Of a stretch of DNA of 64,000 bases, positions 16,807-25,979 are shown one piece after another; within the stretch, counting starts at the first letter, position 1, and every line of letters starts with the position of its first letter. Position numbers and translations under genes: made by a program. Where the stretch lies: contig NZ_JACBZT010000001.1 of assembly GCF_013408985.1 (NCBI RefSeq), positions 3,923,197-3,987,196 on the forward strand. The letters run 5' to 3'. This stretch comes from Petropleomorpha daqingensis. GTDB lineage: Bacteria; Actinomycetota; Actinomycetes; Mycobacteriales; Geodermatophilaceae. Under the pieces are notes generated by a model. It did not search any database, was not told the DNA's origin, and saw only the letters and a list, made by a program, of their open reading frames with translations.

Positions 16807-17754
16807 GTGCGCGCCGACCGGCTGATCGCCGTCCTCCTGCTGCTGCAGACGAAGGGCCGGGCGACCGCGGCCGAGGTCGCCCGCGAGCTGGAGATCTCCG
16901 AGCGCACCGCCCGGCGCGACCTCGAGGCGCTCTCGCTCGCCGGCGTGCCGGTGTACAGCTCGGCGGGCCGCGGCGGCGGGTGGGCGCTGGTCGGCGGCGC
17001 GCGCACCGACCTGACCGGGCTGACCACCGACGAGGCGCGGGCGCTGTTCCTCGCCGCGGGCTCGGCCAGCGCCGCCGGACCGGCCGCGCAGGCGGCGCTG
17101 CGCAAGCTGCTGGGGGCGCTGCCGGCCCCGCTGCGCGAGGGCGCCCGTGCCGCCGGGACCGCGGTGGTCGTCGACGCGGCGAGCTGGGGGCGGACCGCGC
17201 CGCCCGAGCCGCCGCACCTGCCCGCGCTGCAGCAGGCGGTGGTCGACGGCGAGCAGGTGGTGCTCGGCTACCGCGGCCGCGACAAAGCGCCGTCGGTCCG
17301 GACGGTGTCGCCGCTGGGCCTCGTGACCAAGGCCGGCGTCTGGTACCTGATCGCCGGCACGGAGGCCGGCGTGCGCACCTTCCGCGTCGGGCGGGTCACC
17401 GACGTCGCCCCCGCCGGCACGCCGGTGGTGCGCCCCGAGGGCTTCGACCTGCGGGCGGCGTGGGAGGCGAGCGCGGGTGAGGTCGAGCGGCGGCGGACCG
17501 AGACCAGCGTGCAGGCCCTGGCCGACCCGACGCTGGTGCCGCTGCTGCGCCGCTGGCTGGGCCCGGCGCACGTGGCCGTGGGGGAGCCGACGGCCGACGG
17601 GCGGGTGGCCGTCGAGCTCGGCGGCCCGTCGGTGCCCGTGCTCACCGCGCAGTTCGCCGGCTTCGGCCACCGGCTGGAGATCACCACGCCCGAGGCGCGA
17701 GAACGGCTCCGGGCCCTCGCCGGGGAGTTGACGGAGCTCTACGCGGAGCGCTGA
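16807..17754 (+). CDS. WYL-domain transcriptional regulator
   Basis: A 315-residue regulator. The N-terminal DeoR/HTH_11-type helix-turn-helix is clear (RLIAVLLLLQ, then ATAAEVARELEISERTARRD, then GGRGGGWAL-like wing at SSAGRGGG). The middle and C-terminal parts form a WYL domain (VVLGYRGRDK, then VWYLIAGTEAG, where WYL itself is intact) and a WCX-like extension. GTG 16807 gives the standard start. WYL domains sense small ligands or nucleic acids; the ligand is unknown. The divergent TIGR03086 gene and the perfect inverted repeat suggest local control. Its end overlaps the convergent GGDEF-EAL gene by 16 bp. Confidence 0.9.
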   Translation: MRADRLIAVLLLLQTKGRATAAEVARELEISERTARRDLEALSLAGVPVYSSAGRGGGWALVGGARTDLTGLTTDEARALFLAAGSASAAGPAAQAALRKLLGALPAPLREGARAAGTAVVVDAASWGRTAPPEPPHLPALQQAVVDGEQVVLGYRGRDKAPSVRTVSPLGLVTKAGVWYLIAGTEAGVRTFRVGRVTDVAPAGTPVVRPEGFDLRAAWEASAGEVERRRTETSVQALADPTLVPLLRRWLGPAHVAVGEPTADGRVAVELGGPSVPVLTAQFAGFGHRLEITTPEARERLRALAGELTELYAER

Positions 17755-20012
17755 CCCTCGTCGAGCAGGAACGGCTGCGGAGTGGCCAGCCAGCCGAGGA
17801 ACTCCTCCTCCGGCAGGGGGCGGGCGATCGCGAAGCCCTGCGCGACGTCGCAGCCGAGCCGGGCCAGCACCTCGCCGGTGGCGGCGTCCTCCACGCCCTC
17901 GGCGACCAGGCGCAGGCCGAGGTCGTGGGCGAGGGCCACGGTGTGCTTGACGATCGCGGCCGCGCGCGGGTCGCGGTCGACGTCGGCGGTCAGGCTGCGG
18001 TCCAGCTTGAGCTCGTCGGCCGGCAGGCGCCGCAGGTAGGCCAGCGAGCTGTAGCCGGTGCCGTAGTCGTCGATCGACGTCCGGACGCCGAGCCGGCGCA
18101 GGTCGCCCAGCACGGTCCGCCCGCGCTCCGGGTCGGCCATGAGGGTGTCCTCGACCAGCTCGAGGGTCAGCGCCTCCGGGGGCAGCCGGTGGCGGGACAG
18201 CGCGTCGGCGACCTTGAGCGGCAGGTCGAGGTCGGTGACGTTCGCGGCCGACAGGTTGACCGAGACCGGCACCTCGTGCGCCGGCCACCAGCGGGCCGCC
18301 GCCGTCAGCGCCAGCTCGAGGACGGTGTCGGTCAGCTGCCGCATCAGGCCCGCCTGCTCGGCGGCCGGCAGCAGGTCGGCGGGGGACAGCAGCCCGCGGG
18401 TCGGGTGCTGCCACCGGACCAGGGCCTCGGTGCCGGCGACCGTGCCGGAGACGAGGTCGACCTGGGGCTGCAGGTGCACCCGCAGCTCGCCGCGGTCCAG
18501 CGCGGTGCGCAGCTCCTCCATCGTGCGCAGCCGGTCGCCGGTGCCGCCGTGCGGATCGGGCACGTAGACGTGCACGCCCTCGCGGCCGGTCTTGGCCTCG
18601 TACATGGCGACGTCGGCGCAGCGCAGCAGCTCCTTGACCGTCGCCGCGGGCACCGGGGCGGTCGAGACGCCGATGCTCACGCCGATGTGCAGCCGGATGC
18701 CCTCCACGGTGAACGGCTGCAGCAGCAGCTCGCGCAGCACCGCGGCGCAGGCCTGGGCGTCGTCCAGGCCGGTGCCCGGCAGCAGGACGGCGAACTCGTC
18801 GCCGCCGAGCCGGGCCAGCAGGTCACCCGGGCGCAGCCCGCCGCGCAGCCGGGGCCCGACCTGGCGCAGCAGCTCGTCGCCGGCGGAGTGGCCGAGGCCG
18901 TCGTTGACCTCCTTGAAGCCGTCGAGGTCGAGCAGCAGCAGAGCCGCCGGCGAGCGGCTGCCCGCCGACTCCAGCACGGCGGTCGCCCGCTCCAGCAGGG
19001 CGCGGCGGTTGGGCAGGCCGGTCAGCTCGTCGGTGCGGGCCTGCTCGCGCACCTCGTTGTAGGCACGCACCTCGCGGAAGGTGACGGCGGTGCGGGCCAG
19101 CGCCGCGGTGACGCAGGCGATGGCCAGCCACGCGGCGATGACCGGCATGGTGTCGCCCCAGCCGACGGCGAGGACGACGAGGCTGGCCACGTTGCAGATG
19201 AGCGGGAGCGCGAGCAGCCGCCACCCGGTGCGCGAGTGGCCGACGTCGACGGTCACCGGCCGGGGCCGGGCGCGGACGGCGGCGTAGGCCACCAGCCCGA
19301 TGCCGGCCAGCCAGGTCAGCTCGAGCGGGCCGCCGTCGTGGTAGCTGCCGTGCACGGAGCGCAGGAACAGCACGATGTCGCCGGCGCAGACGCAGGCCAT
19401 GGCGCCGGTGATGGTGCCCAGCGTGCGGTCCATGCGGACGCCGAGGATCGCGCCCATCGCGACCACGAGGGCCAGCAGCAGCAGGTCCGCGGCCGGCCAG
19501 GCGAGGTCGAGCATGCCGACCGGCTCGTGGCCGGTCGCCGACAGGAACGGGCCGAGCAGGAAGGCGACGCCGACCGCGAGCGTGCCGAGCGCGCCGATGA
19601 GGCCGTCGAGCCACATGCTCGGGTGGAACCGCGGCACCCGGGCGCGCAGCATCCCGATCAGGGTGACGTAGAGGATCACGTAGCCGATCGAGTTCGGCAG
19701 ATCGGCGAACGGCGGCGTCGGGCCGGCGCCGGTGACGCCCGCGAACACCGTGCGCAGCGCGTTGCCGGAGGCGTTGAGCAGCAGCCCGACCGCGAGTGCC
19801 CGCCAGGCCAGCCGCTCGCTGCGCACCCGCCCGCTCGCCACCCAGCACGCCGCGGCGGCCGGGAGGTAGGGCAGGTTGTAGAGGACGACGTCGTAGACGC
19901 GGTCCCAGGCGGCGCCCGCCGGGCGGGCCGGGATGCCGGTCGCGAACAGCACGATGCCGGCGAGCGTCCCCCACAGGAGCGCACGCCGGAGAGACCGCCG
20001 GTCCCCGACCAC
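17739..20012 (-). CDS. Membrane GGDEF-EAL cyclic-di-GMP protein
   Basis: A 757-residue membrane protein for cyclic-di-GMP turnover. The first 300 residues hold about eight to nine hydrophobic helices without a recognised sensor domain. The GGDEF domain follows (active site GGDEF at 403-407, inhibitory site RPGD at 394-397), then an EAL domain (EAL at 529-531, ELVED, IDDYGTGYSS, KLDRS, AEGVED). The key residues of both active sites are present, so synthesis and breakdown are both plausible. GTG 20012 is the first start that includes the first helix. It overlaps the WYL gene by 16 bp and is divergent from the leuS leader. Confidence 0.92.
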   Translation of the reverse strand: MVGDRRSLRRALLWGTLAGIVLFATGIPARPAGAAWDRVYDVVLYNLPYLPAAAACWVASGRVRSERLAWRALAVGLLLNASGNALRTVFAGVTGAGPTPPFADLPNSIGYVILYVTLIGMLRARVPRFHPSMWLDGLIGALGTLAVGVAFLLGPFLSATGHEPVGMLDLAWPAADLLLLALVVAMGAILGVRMDRTLGTITGAMACVCAGDIVLFLRSVHGSYHDGGPLELTWLAGIGLVAYAAVRARPRPVTVDVGHSRTGWRLLALPLICNVASLVVLAVGWGDTMPVIAAWLAIACVTAALARTAVTFREVRAYNEVREQARTDELTGLPNRRALLERATAVLESAGSRSPAALLLLDLDGFKEVNDGLGHSAGDELLRQVGPRLRGGLRPGDLLARLGGDEFAVLLPGTGLDDAQACAAVLRELLLQPFTVEGIRLHIGVSIGVSTAPVPAATVKELLRCADVAMYEAKTGREGVHVYVPDPHGGTGDRLRTMEELRTALDRGELRVHLQPQVDLVSGTVAGTEALVRWQHPTRGLLSPADLLPAAEQAGLMRQLTDTVLELALTAAARWWPAHEVPVSVNLSAANVTDLDLPLKVADALSRHRLPPEALTLELVEDTLMADPERGRTVLGDLRRLGVRTSIDDYGTGYSSLAYLRRLPADELKLDRSLTADVDRDPRAAAIVKHTVALAHDLGLRLVAEGVEDAATGEVLARLGCDVAQGFAIARPLPEEEFLGWLATPQPFLLDEGQRSA

Positions 20013-20138
20013 GTTGACGTCATCGACCGCCGTCGTCCGAGCAGCAGCCGAATGCGGACGGGTGTCCCTCGAAGGGGTGAGCCGCCCTCACCCCGGGTTT
20101 TCGGCTGCGCTCCTGAGGGGGCGCGGTAGTCTGGACCC

Positions 20139-20171
20139 GTGTCCGGGCTCCTCCTTCTCCGGCCGTGCTGA
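20139..20171 (+). CDS. Leucine-rich leader peptide of leuS
   Basis: A 10-codon frame starting with GTG and reading V(M)SGLLLLRPC, with four consecutive leucine codons (CTC CTC CTT CTC) before the stop at 20169-20171. It is followed by two competing hairpins and an intrinsic terminator ending 42 bp before leuS, the plan of a ribosome-mediated leucine attenuator. A possible -10 element TAGTCT lies at 20127-20132, so the transcript may be leaderless; no clear -35 is seen. Confidence 0.8.
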   Translation: MSGLLLLRPC

Positions 20172-20222
20172 CCTGATCCGAACGGACAGCACGGCGACCC
20201 CTCCTGCGCGAGGGGTTTTTTT
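20162..20222 (+). promoter_or_regulatory. Leucine attenuator of leuS: leader hairpin plus intrinsic terminator
   Basis: A first stem pairs GCCGTGCTG (20162-20170) with CAGCACGGC (20187-20195) and overlaps the leader peptide stop. A second, ACCCCTC with GAGGGGT (20197-20216), is followed by seven T residues (20216-20222), the clearest T-tract terminator in the window. Ribosome position on the four Leu codons would decide which structure forms. When charged leucyl-tRNA is plentiful, transcription should stop; when scarce, leuS is read. The exact antiterminator pairing is not resolved. Confidence 0.75.
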
Positions 20223-20264
20223 CTGCCCGCCCACGCCGAACAGCGAGACCAGGAGCGCGAGACG

Positions 20265-23168
20265 ATGAGCCAGACGGCCAGCCAACCAGGTGCCGAGCCG
20301 ACCAGCACCGGCCCCGGCAGCGAGGTGCCCCCGCACCGGTACACCCCGGCCCTGGCGCAGCAGATCGAGCTGGCCTGGGAGGACCGCTGGGAGGCCGAGG
20401 GCACCTTCCACACGCCCAACCCCACCGGCCGGCTGTCGGCGGGCTTCGAGAAGGTGGCCGACCGGCCCAAGTTCTTCGTGATGGACATGTTCCCGTACCC
20501 CTCGGGTGCGGGGCTGCACGTCGGTCACCCGCTGGGCTACCTGGGCACCGACGTCACCAGCCGGTTCCGCCGGATGGACGGCGCCAACGTGCTGCACCCC
20601 ATGGGCTACGACGCCTTCGGCCTGCCCGCCGAGCAGTACGCGGTGCAGACCGGGCAGCACCCGCGGATCACGACCGAGGCCAACATCAAGGCCATCAAGG
20701 CGCAGCTGCGCCGGCTGGGCGTCGACCACGACGAGCGGCGCACCTTCGCCACGATCGACCCGGGCTACTACAAGTGGACCCAGTGGATCTTCCTGCAGAT
20801 CTTCGGCTCGTGGTTCGACGAGAAGGCCGGGAAGGCGCGGCCGATCGAGGAGCTGGTCGCCGAGCTGGACGCCGGGATCCGCGAGCCCGCGCCGGGCACC
20901 AACCCGCTGGGCACGCCGTGGGCGGAGCTGGACGAGAAGGGCCGCCGTCTGGTCGTCGACGCGCACCGGCTGGCCTACCTGCACCAGGCGCCGGTCAACT
21001 GGTGCCCCGGCCTGGGCACCGTGCTGTCCAACGAGGAGGTCACCCCGGACGGGCGCTCCGAGCGGGGCAACTTCCCGGTGTTCCGCCGTCCGCTGACCCA
21101 GTGGATGATGCGGATCACCAGCTACGCCGAGCGCCTGCTGAGCGACCTGGACCGGCTGGACTGGTCGGACTCGCTGAAGCAGATGCAGCGCAACTGGATC
21201 GGCCGCTCCACCGGCGCCAGGATCGGCTTCTCGGTCGGGAACGAGACCGTCGAGGTCTTCACCACGCGCCCGGACACCCTGTTCGGCGCCACGTACATGG
21301 TGCTGGCGCCGGAGCACCCGCTGGTCGGGTCGCTGACCGCCGCGGCCTGGCCCGACGGCACCGACCCGCGCTGGACGGGTGGCGCGGCGACCCCGCGCGA
21401 GGCCGTCGAGGCCTACCAGCGGCAGGCCTCGCGGCGCTCGGAGCTGGACCGGCAGAACGAGGCGCGGGAGAAGACCGGCGTCTGGCTGGGCGTCACCGCG
21501 ACCAACCCGGTCAACGGCGCCCAGCTGCCGGTGTTCATCGCCGACTACGTGCTGACCGGCTACGGCACCGGCGCGATCATGGCCGTTCCCGGCGAGGACA
21601 CCCGCGACTGGGAGTTCGCCGAGACGTTCGGCCTGCCCGTCGTCCGCACCGTGCAGCCGCCGGAGGGCTTCGACGGCGGGGCGTTCACCGGCGTCGGGCC
21701 GATGATCAACTCGGCGAACGACGAGATCTCGCTGAACGGCCTGGAGAAAACCGCCGCCATCGCCGCGATCACCGAGTGGCTGGTGGAGCACGGCCACGGC
21801 GAGGCGACGACCACGTACAAGCTGCGCGACTGGCTGTTCAGCCGGCAGCGCTACTGGGGCGAGCCGTTCCCGATCCTGTACGACGAGGACGACCTGCCGG
21901 TCGCCGTCCCGGATTCGCTGCTGCCCGTGCTGCTGCCCGAGGTCGACGACTACTCGCCGAAGACCTTCGCCGACGACGACGCCGACTCCAAGCCCGAGCC
22001 GCCGCTGTCGCGCGCCGTCGAGTGGACGACGGTCGAGCTGGACCTGGGCGACGGCCCGAAGACCTACCGCCGCGAGACCAACACGATGCCCAACTGGGCC
22101 GGCTCGTGCTGGTACTACCTGCGCTACCTGGACCCGGGCGACGACGAGCGCATGGTCGACCCCGAGCTGGAGCGCTACTGGCTGGGCCCGCGCGAGCCCG
22201 GCGACGTCGGCGGCGTCGACCTGTACGTCGGCGGGGTCGAGCACGCCGTGCTGCACCTGCTGTACGCGCGGTTCTGGCACAAGGTCCTGTTCGACCTGGG
22301 CCACGTCACCAGCGAGGAGCCGTTCCGCCGGCTGGTCAACCAGGGCTACATCTCGGCCTACGCCTACACCGACTCCCGCGGCTTCTACGTGCCCGCGGCC
22401 GAGGTGGAGGAGCGCGACGGGCGGTTCTTCTACCAGGGGGAACCGGTCAACCGTGAGTACGGGAAGATCGGCAAGAGCCTGAAGAACATGGTCACGCCCG
22501 ACGAGATGATCGGCGCGTACGGCGCGGACACCTTCCGGGTGTACGAGATGTCCACCGGCCCGCTGGAGCAGTCGCGACCGTGGGAGACCAAGGCCGTCGT
22601 CGGCTCGCAGCGGCTGCTGCAGCGGATCTGGCGGGTGGTGGTCGACGAGGAGACCGGCGCGGTGCGCGCGGCCGACGACGTCGAGCCGTCCGAGGAGACG
22701 CTGCGGGCGCTGCACAAGGCGATCGCCGGCGTGCGTGATGGCATGTCGACGCTGCGGTTCAACATCGCCATCGCGCGGATCACCGAGCTGACCAACCACC
22801 TGACATCCGCCTACGGCGCGGACCGCCCGGTGCCGCGGTCGGTCGCCGAGCCGCTGGTGCTGATGCTGGCGCCGCTGGCCCCGCACATCGCCGAGGAGAT
22901 GTGGGCGCGGCTGGGCCACTCGTCGTCCCTGGCGTGGCACGACTTCCCGGTCGCCGACGAGCGCTGGCTGGTCGAGGACACGGTGGAGGTCGCCGTCCAG
23001 GTCAACGGCAAGGTCCGCGCGCAGGTGCGGGTGCCGGCCGACGCCGACGCGGCGGCCCTGGAGGCCGCGGCGCGGGCGGACGAGAAGATCGCCGGGCACA
23101 TCGACGGCAAGACCGTGCGCCGCGTCGTCGCCGTCCCGGGCCGGCTGGTCAACTTCGTGCTGGGGTGA
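20265..23168 (+). CDS. leuS: Leucyl-tRNA synthetase
   Basis: A 967-residue class I aminoacyl-tRNA synthetase that charges tRNA-Leu. The HIGH motif is HVGH at 85-88 in [13 protein letters not shown]. The editing domain (about 240-430) contains [19 protein letters not shown] and [12 protein letters not shown]. The KMSKS equivalent is KIGKS at 734-738. The C-terminus carries the anticodon-binding domain and the tRNA-binding [17 protein letters not shown] 20265 follows CAGGAG at 12-13 nt. It is controlled by the attenuator immediately upstream. In M. tuberculosis leuS lies elsewhere, so this block splits the lipA-lipB neighbourhood. Confidence 0.97.
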   Translation: MSQTASQPGAEPTSTGPGSEVPPHRYTPALAQQIELAWEDRWEAEGTFHTPNPTGRLSAGFEKVADRPKFFVMDMFPYPSGAGLHVGHPLGYLGTDVTSRFRRMDGANVLHPMGYDAFGLPAEQYAVQTGQHPRITTEANIKAIKAQLRRLGVDHDERRTFATIDPGYYKWTQWIFLQIFGSWFDEKAGKARPIEELVAELDAGIREPAPGTNPLGTPWAELDEKGRRLVVDAHRLAYLHQAPVNWCPGLGTVLSNEEVTPDGRSERGNFPVFRRPLTQWMMRITSYAERLLSDLDRLDWSDSLKQMQRNWIGRSTGARIGFSVGNETVEVFTTRPDTLFGATYMVLAPEHPLVGSLTAAAWPDGTDPRWTGGAATPREAVEAYQRQASRRSELDRQNEAREKTGVWLGVTATNPVNGAQLPVFIADYVLTGYGTGAIMAVPGEDTRDWEFAETFGLPVVRTVQPPEGFDGGAFTGVGPMINSANDEISLNGLEKTAAIAAITEWLVEHGHGEATTTYKLRDWLFSRQRYWGEPFPILYDEDDLPVAVPDSLLPVLLPEVDDYSPKTFADDDADSKPEPPLSRAVEWTTVELDLGDGPKTYRRETNTMPNWAGSCWYYLRYLDPGDDERMVDPELERYWLGPREPGDVGGVDLYVGGVEHAVLHLLYARFWHKVLFDLGHVTSEEPFRRLVNQGYISAYAYTDSRGFYVPAAEVEERDGRFFYQGEPVNREYGKIGKSLKNMVTPDEMIGAYGADTFRVYEMSTGPLEQSRPWETKAVVGSQRLLQRIWRVVVDEETGAVRAADDVEPSEETLRALHKAIAGVRDGMSTLRFNIAIARITELTNHLTSAYGADRPVPRSVAEPLVLMLAPLAPHIAEEMWARLGHSSSLAWHDFPVADERWLVEDTVEVAVQVNGKVRAQVRVPADADAAALEAAARADEKIAGHIDGKTVRRVVAVPGRLVNFVLG

Positions 23169-23171
23169 GTC

Positions 23172-23210
23172 GGAGGCTGAGAGCGCAGGTTTCCTGCGTT
23201 CTCAGCCTCC
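23172..23210. terminator. Hairpin of the GGAGGCTG family between leuS and a flavoprotein gene
   Basis: Arms of 18 nt (23172-23189 and 23193-23210) pair with one G-T wobble around a TTT loop. The stop codon of the convergent flavoprotein lies inside the right arm. A close relative with an ATT loop is at 39253-39293. Confidence 0.75.
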
Positions 23211-24569
23211 AACGGCTTCGACCATCTCGTCGCGGGAGGGCGGCCGGGGCCGCGGCACCGCCCGCATCTCGCTGAAGAGCTGCTCGATCCGCCGGTGCAG
23301 GGCGGGGTCGTCGTCCAGGACGGCGGTGCTGTCGAGCAGGCCGATCCGGCGGAGGAAGACGCGGAAGACGTCGGGGTCCCGCGTCGCCGCCGCGCCCGCG
23401 GCCAGCTGGCTGAACAGGGCGTAGTCCCCGTCCGGGCTCAGGTCGACCGGCTGCCCCAGCCACATCCGCAGCCGCTGCTCGTCGAGGGCGGTGGCGAAGT
23501 CGAACCGCTCGCGCAGCTCGCGCCGGGTCGCCGCGGCGTAGGCGCCGGCCCGGTCGACCGGGTCGTCGTGCTCGCGCAGGGCCGTGCGGAGCTGGGCCGC
23601 GTGGATGAGGGCGAACGGCAGCCCGTGCGCGAGGACCGGGTCGACGTGCGCCGCGGCGTCGCCGACGGGGAGCAGACCCGCCTCCGCGCTCCAGTGCCGG
23701 AGGGAGTTGCGCAGCCCGGCCATCGGCAGGACGTCGGTGATCGGGTCGACGCCGGCCGGATCGGCCCACGCGGCCAGCGCCGGGATGCGGGCGACCACGG
23801 CCTCGTACGCGGTTTCCTCGCGCAGCAGCCGCCACTCGCCGACACCGGGCGGGACGGCGAGCACGGTGGCGAACGTGCCGTTGTCGCCGGGGAAGGTCGA
23901 GTAGGCGAAGTAGCCGAGGTCGCCACGGGGGCTGAGCAGAAAGGGCCCGTCGGGCAGGTCGAATCCGGGCCGGCAGCGGTAGTAGCGGCTGTAGTAGACG
24001 ACGCCGCAGTCGCTGCTGTCCGTCTCGGTGGGGATGCCGTGCTCGGCCAGCCACTGCGGCGTCGGCGTCCGCCGGCCGAGCGCGTCGACCACGACGTCGG
24101 CCGGGAGCGCGCCGTCGTCCAGCAGCACCCCGGTCACGCGACCGTCCTCGACGGCGAGACCGCGGACGTGCACGCCCTCCCGGACGGTGATGCCTGGCTC
24201 CTGGGTGACCGCCCGTCGCAGGGCCCACTCGAGCAGGGGACGGCGCGCGCCGAGGTACTGCAGGGACTCGTCCTCGGGGAGGACGTCGCCGGGGAGCTTG
24301 CGCCGCAGGTCGACCTCCTGGGCGCCCGCGTCGAGGAGGTCCGCGTACACGTCGGGGAGGTTCGCCCGCAGCTCGTCGCGACCGCCGGGGATGAAGGCGT
24401 GCGGTTGCAGGAAGTGCGGGATTCCCTTGCGCGGCCAGCCAGGGGCGTCGTCCGGCGCACCGACCGGCAGCGGATCGCGCTCGACCACCGTCACGCGGTG
24501 CCCGTCGCGGGCGAGCAGCAGCGCCGCGGTGAGGCCCGCGACCCCGCCGCCCAGGACCATCACCGGCAT
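23202..24569 (-). CDS. FAD-dependent oxidoreductase (geranylgeranyl reductase/halogenase-like)
   Basis: A 455-residue flavoprotein. The N-terminal Rossmann motif GGGVAGLTAALLLARDGHRVTVVER binds the ADP part of FAD (positions 7-31), and GDAAAHVDPVLAHGLPFA is the second FAD motif typical of PHBH-fold monooxygenases, geranylgeranyl reductases and flavin halogenases. The halogenase WxWxIP motif is not seen. The substrate is unknown. ATG 24569 gives GGGVAG seven residues in, as usual. It is 26 bp upstream of nothing related: lipB lies next on the same strand upstream. The stop is embedded in the hairpin at 23172-23210. Confidence 0.75.
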   Translation of the reverse strand: MPVMVLGGGVAGLTAALLLARDGHRVTVVERDPLPVGAPDDAPGWPRKGIPHFLQPHAFIPGGRDELRANLPDVYADLLDAGAQEVDLRRKLPGDVLPEDESLQYLGARRPLLEWALRRAVTQEPGITVREGVHVRGLAVEDGRVTGVLLDDGALPADVVVDALGRRTPTPQWLAEHGIPTETDSSDCGVVYYSRYYRCRPGFDLPDGPFLLSPRGDLGYFAYSTFPGDNGTFATVLAVPPGVGEWRLLREETAYEAVVARIPALAAWADPAGVDPITDVLPMAGLRNSLRHWSAEAGLLPVGDAAAHVDPVLAHGLPFALIHAAQLRTALREHDDPVDRAGAYAAATRRELRERFDFATALDEQRLRMWLGQPVDLSPDGDYALFSQLAAGAAATRDPDVFRVFLRRIGLLDSTAVLDDDPALHRRIEQLFSEMRAVPRPRPPSRDEMVEAVGG

Positions 24570-24595
24570 CGCGCCACCCTAGGGCAGCGCGCGGC

Positions 24596-25240
24596 TCAGA
24601 GGGGGAGCGCGGAGGGTGCCAGAACCCGGCGGAGGGCGTCTTCGGTCGCGTCGATCACCTCGGCGATCGGGACGTCGCGGCCGAGCTCCTGGGTGAGCGA
24701 CGTGGCGCCGGCGTCGACGATGCCGCACGGGATCATGTTGCCGAACGCCGACATGTCGGGGTCGCAGTTGAGCGCGAACCCGTGCATGGTCACGCCCCTG
24801 GCCACGCGGACGCCGATCGCGGCGACCTTGCGGTCAGGGCCCCGGTCGTCGGCGCGCACCCAGACGCCGCTGCGCCCCTCGACCTGCTCGGTGGCGACGC
24901 CGAGACCGGCGCAGACGTCCATCAGCGCCTCTTCGAGGCGCCGGACGTGGGCGACGACGTCGACCGGGTCGGGCAGCCGCACGATCGGGTAGCCGACCAG
25001 CTGCCCCGGGCCGTGCCAGGTGATCTTGCCGCCGCGGTCGACGTCGATGACCGGCGTGCCGTCGAAGGGGCGCTCGTGCGGCTCGGTGCGCTTGCCCGCG
25101 GTGTAGACCGGCGGGTGCTCGAGCAGCAGCAGGGTGTCGGGGGTGGTGCCCTCGACGACGCCGGCGTGGATCTCGCGCTGGCGGTCCCACGCCTCCTGGT
25201 AGTCGACGAGGCCGAGGCGCAGCACCTGCAGATCGCTCAC
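24596..25240 (-). CDS. lipB: Octanoyl-[acyl carrier protein]:protein N-octanoyltransferase
   Basis: A 214-residue LipB that moves octanoate from acyl carrier protein onto the lipoyl-domain lysine, the first step of lipoate synthesis in place. The conserved Lys is in [10 protein letters not shown] and the catalytic Cys in [29 protein letters not shown] is the family signature. ATG 25240 gives standard length. LipA, which completes the cofactor, is at 11117-12091; in M. tuberculosis the two genes are adjacent (Rv2217-Rv2218), so here they have been separated. Four bases lie between this start and the stop of the peptidase E-like gene, so the two are probably co-transcribed. Confidence 0.96.
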   Translation of the reverse strand: MSDLQVLRLGLVDYQEAWDRQREIHAGVVEGTTPDTLLLLEHPPVYTAGKRTEPHERPFDGTPVIDVDRGGKITWHGPGQLVGYPIVRLPDPVDVVAHVRRLEEALMDVCAGLGVATEQVEGRSGVWVRADDRGPDRKVAAIGVRVARGVTMHGFALNCDPDMSAFGNMIPCGIVDAGATSLTQELGRDVPIAEVIDATEDALRRVLAPSALPL

Positions 25241-25244
25241 GGCC

Positions 25245-25979
25245 TCAGCGTAGGCGTCGCGGCTCGAGGCGCGTCTCGACGACGCCGCCGTCCGGGCCGG
25301 GGGCGACCCGGTAGGCGGCCTTGTCCGGCCGGTCGGCCACCGCCTCGACCAGCTCGGTGCCCCGGTAGACCAGGCCCACGCCGTCGTCGGTGGCGTGCCC
25401 GGCGGGCAGCGTGCCGTCGGCGACCAGCCGGTGGTAGAGCGGACGGCGCTGCTCCTCGGAGTCGTAGTGCACGCCGTTGGAGGTGGGGATCAGCGCGAGC
25501 CCGTTCGTGACCGGGCGCAGGTCGGGGCCGTAGGAGTCGGTGGTGCCGCCGACGTGCCAGCACAGCGAGCCGGCGGAGACCCCGCCGAGGACGACGCCGG
25601 CCTCCCAGACCTCGCGGAAGATCTCGTCGAGGCCGTGCACGCGCCAGACGGCGAGCAGGTTGGCGACGCTGCCGCCGCCGACCCAGACGACGTCCTGGGC
25701 CAGGAGGTGCGCCCGCATGTCGGGCACGGTCGGCATCGTGAACAGGCTGAGGTGGCTGACCTCGACGGCGCTGCCGGCGAAGGCTCCGTACACGCCGGCG
25801 ATGCGCACCGGGTCGTCGCCGGTGGCCGTGCCCAGGTAGCAGAGCTTCGGCCGCTCCGGCGCCCCGGCGAGGGAGAACGCGAGGTCGAAGACCGGGCCGG
25901 GGCTCCAGTCGTACGGGCCCCGGCCGCGGCCGGCGAAGCCGATGCTGGTGGCCAGGATGGTGGGAGCGGACGCCGGCAT
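25245..25979 (-). CDS. Peptidase E-like protein (family S51, type 1 glutamine amidotransferase fold)
   Basis: A 244-residue relative of aspartyl dipeptidase (peptidase E, S51) and cyanophycinase. The nucleophile Ser is in [11 protein letters not shown], and YLGTATGDD and TSNGVHYD resemble the substrate-pocket segments. Peptidase E cleaves Asp-X dipeptides; many actinobacterial relatives are uncharacterised. ATG 25979 overlaps the TGA of the upstream flavoprotein gene by one base, so translation is probably coupled. lipB follows four bases downstream. Confidence 0.85.
   Translation of the reverse strand: MPASAPTILATSIGFAGRGRGPYDWSPGPVFDLAFSLAGAPERPKLCYLGTATGDDPVRIAGVYGAFAGSAVEVSHLSLFTMPTVPDMRAHLLAQDVVWVGGGSVANLLAVWRVHGLDEIFREVWEAGVVLGGVSAGSLCWHVGGTTDSYGPDLRPVTNGLALIPTSNGVHYDSEEQRRPLYHRLVADGTLPAGHATDDGVGLVYRGTELVEAVADRPDKAAYRVAPGPDGGVVETRLEPRRLR

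Noticed and set aside
20088-23099. A 1003-codon open frame on the minus strand opposite leuS
   Set aside because: Same GC-bias shadow; leuS on the other strand has all family motifs and an attenuator.
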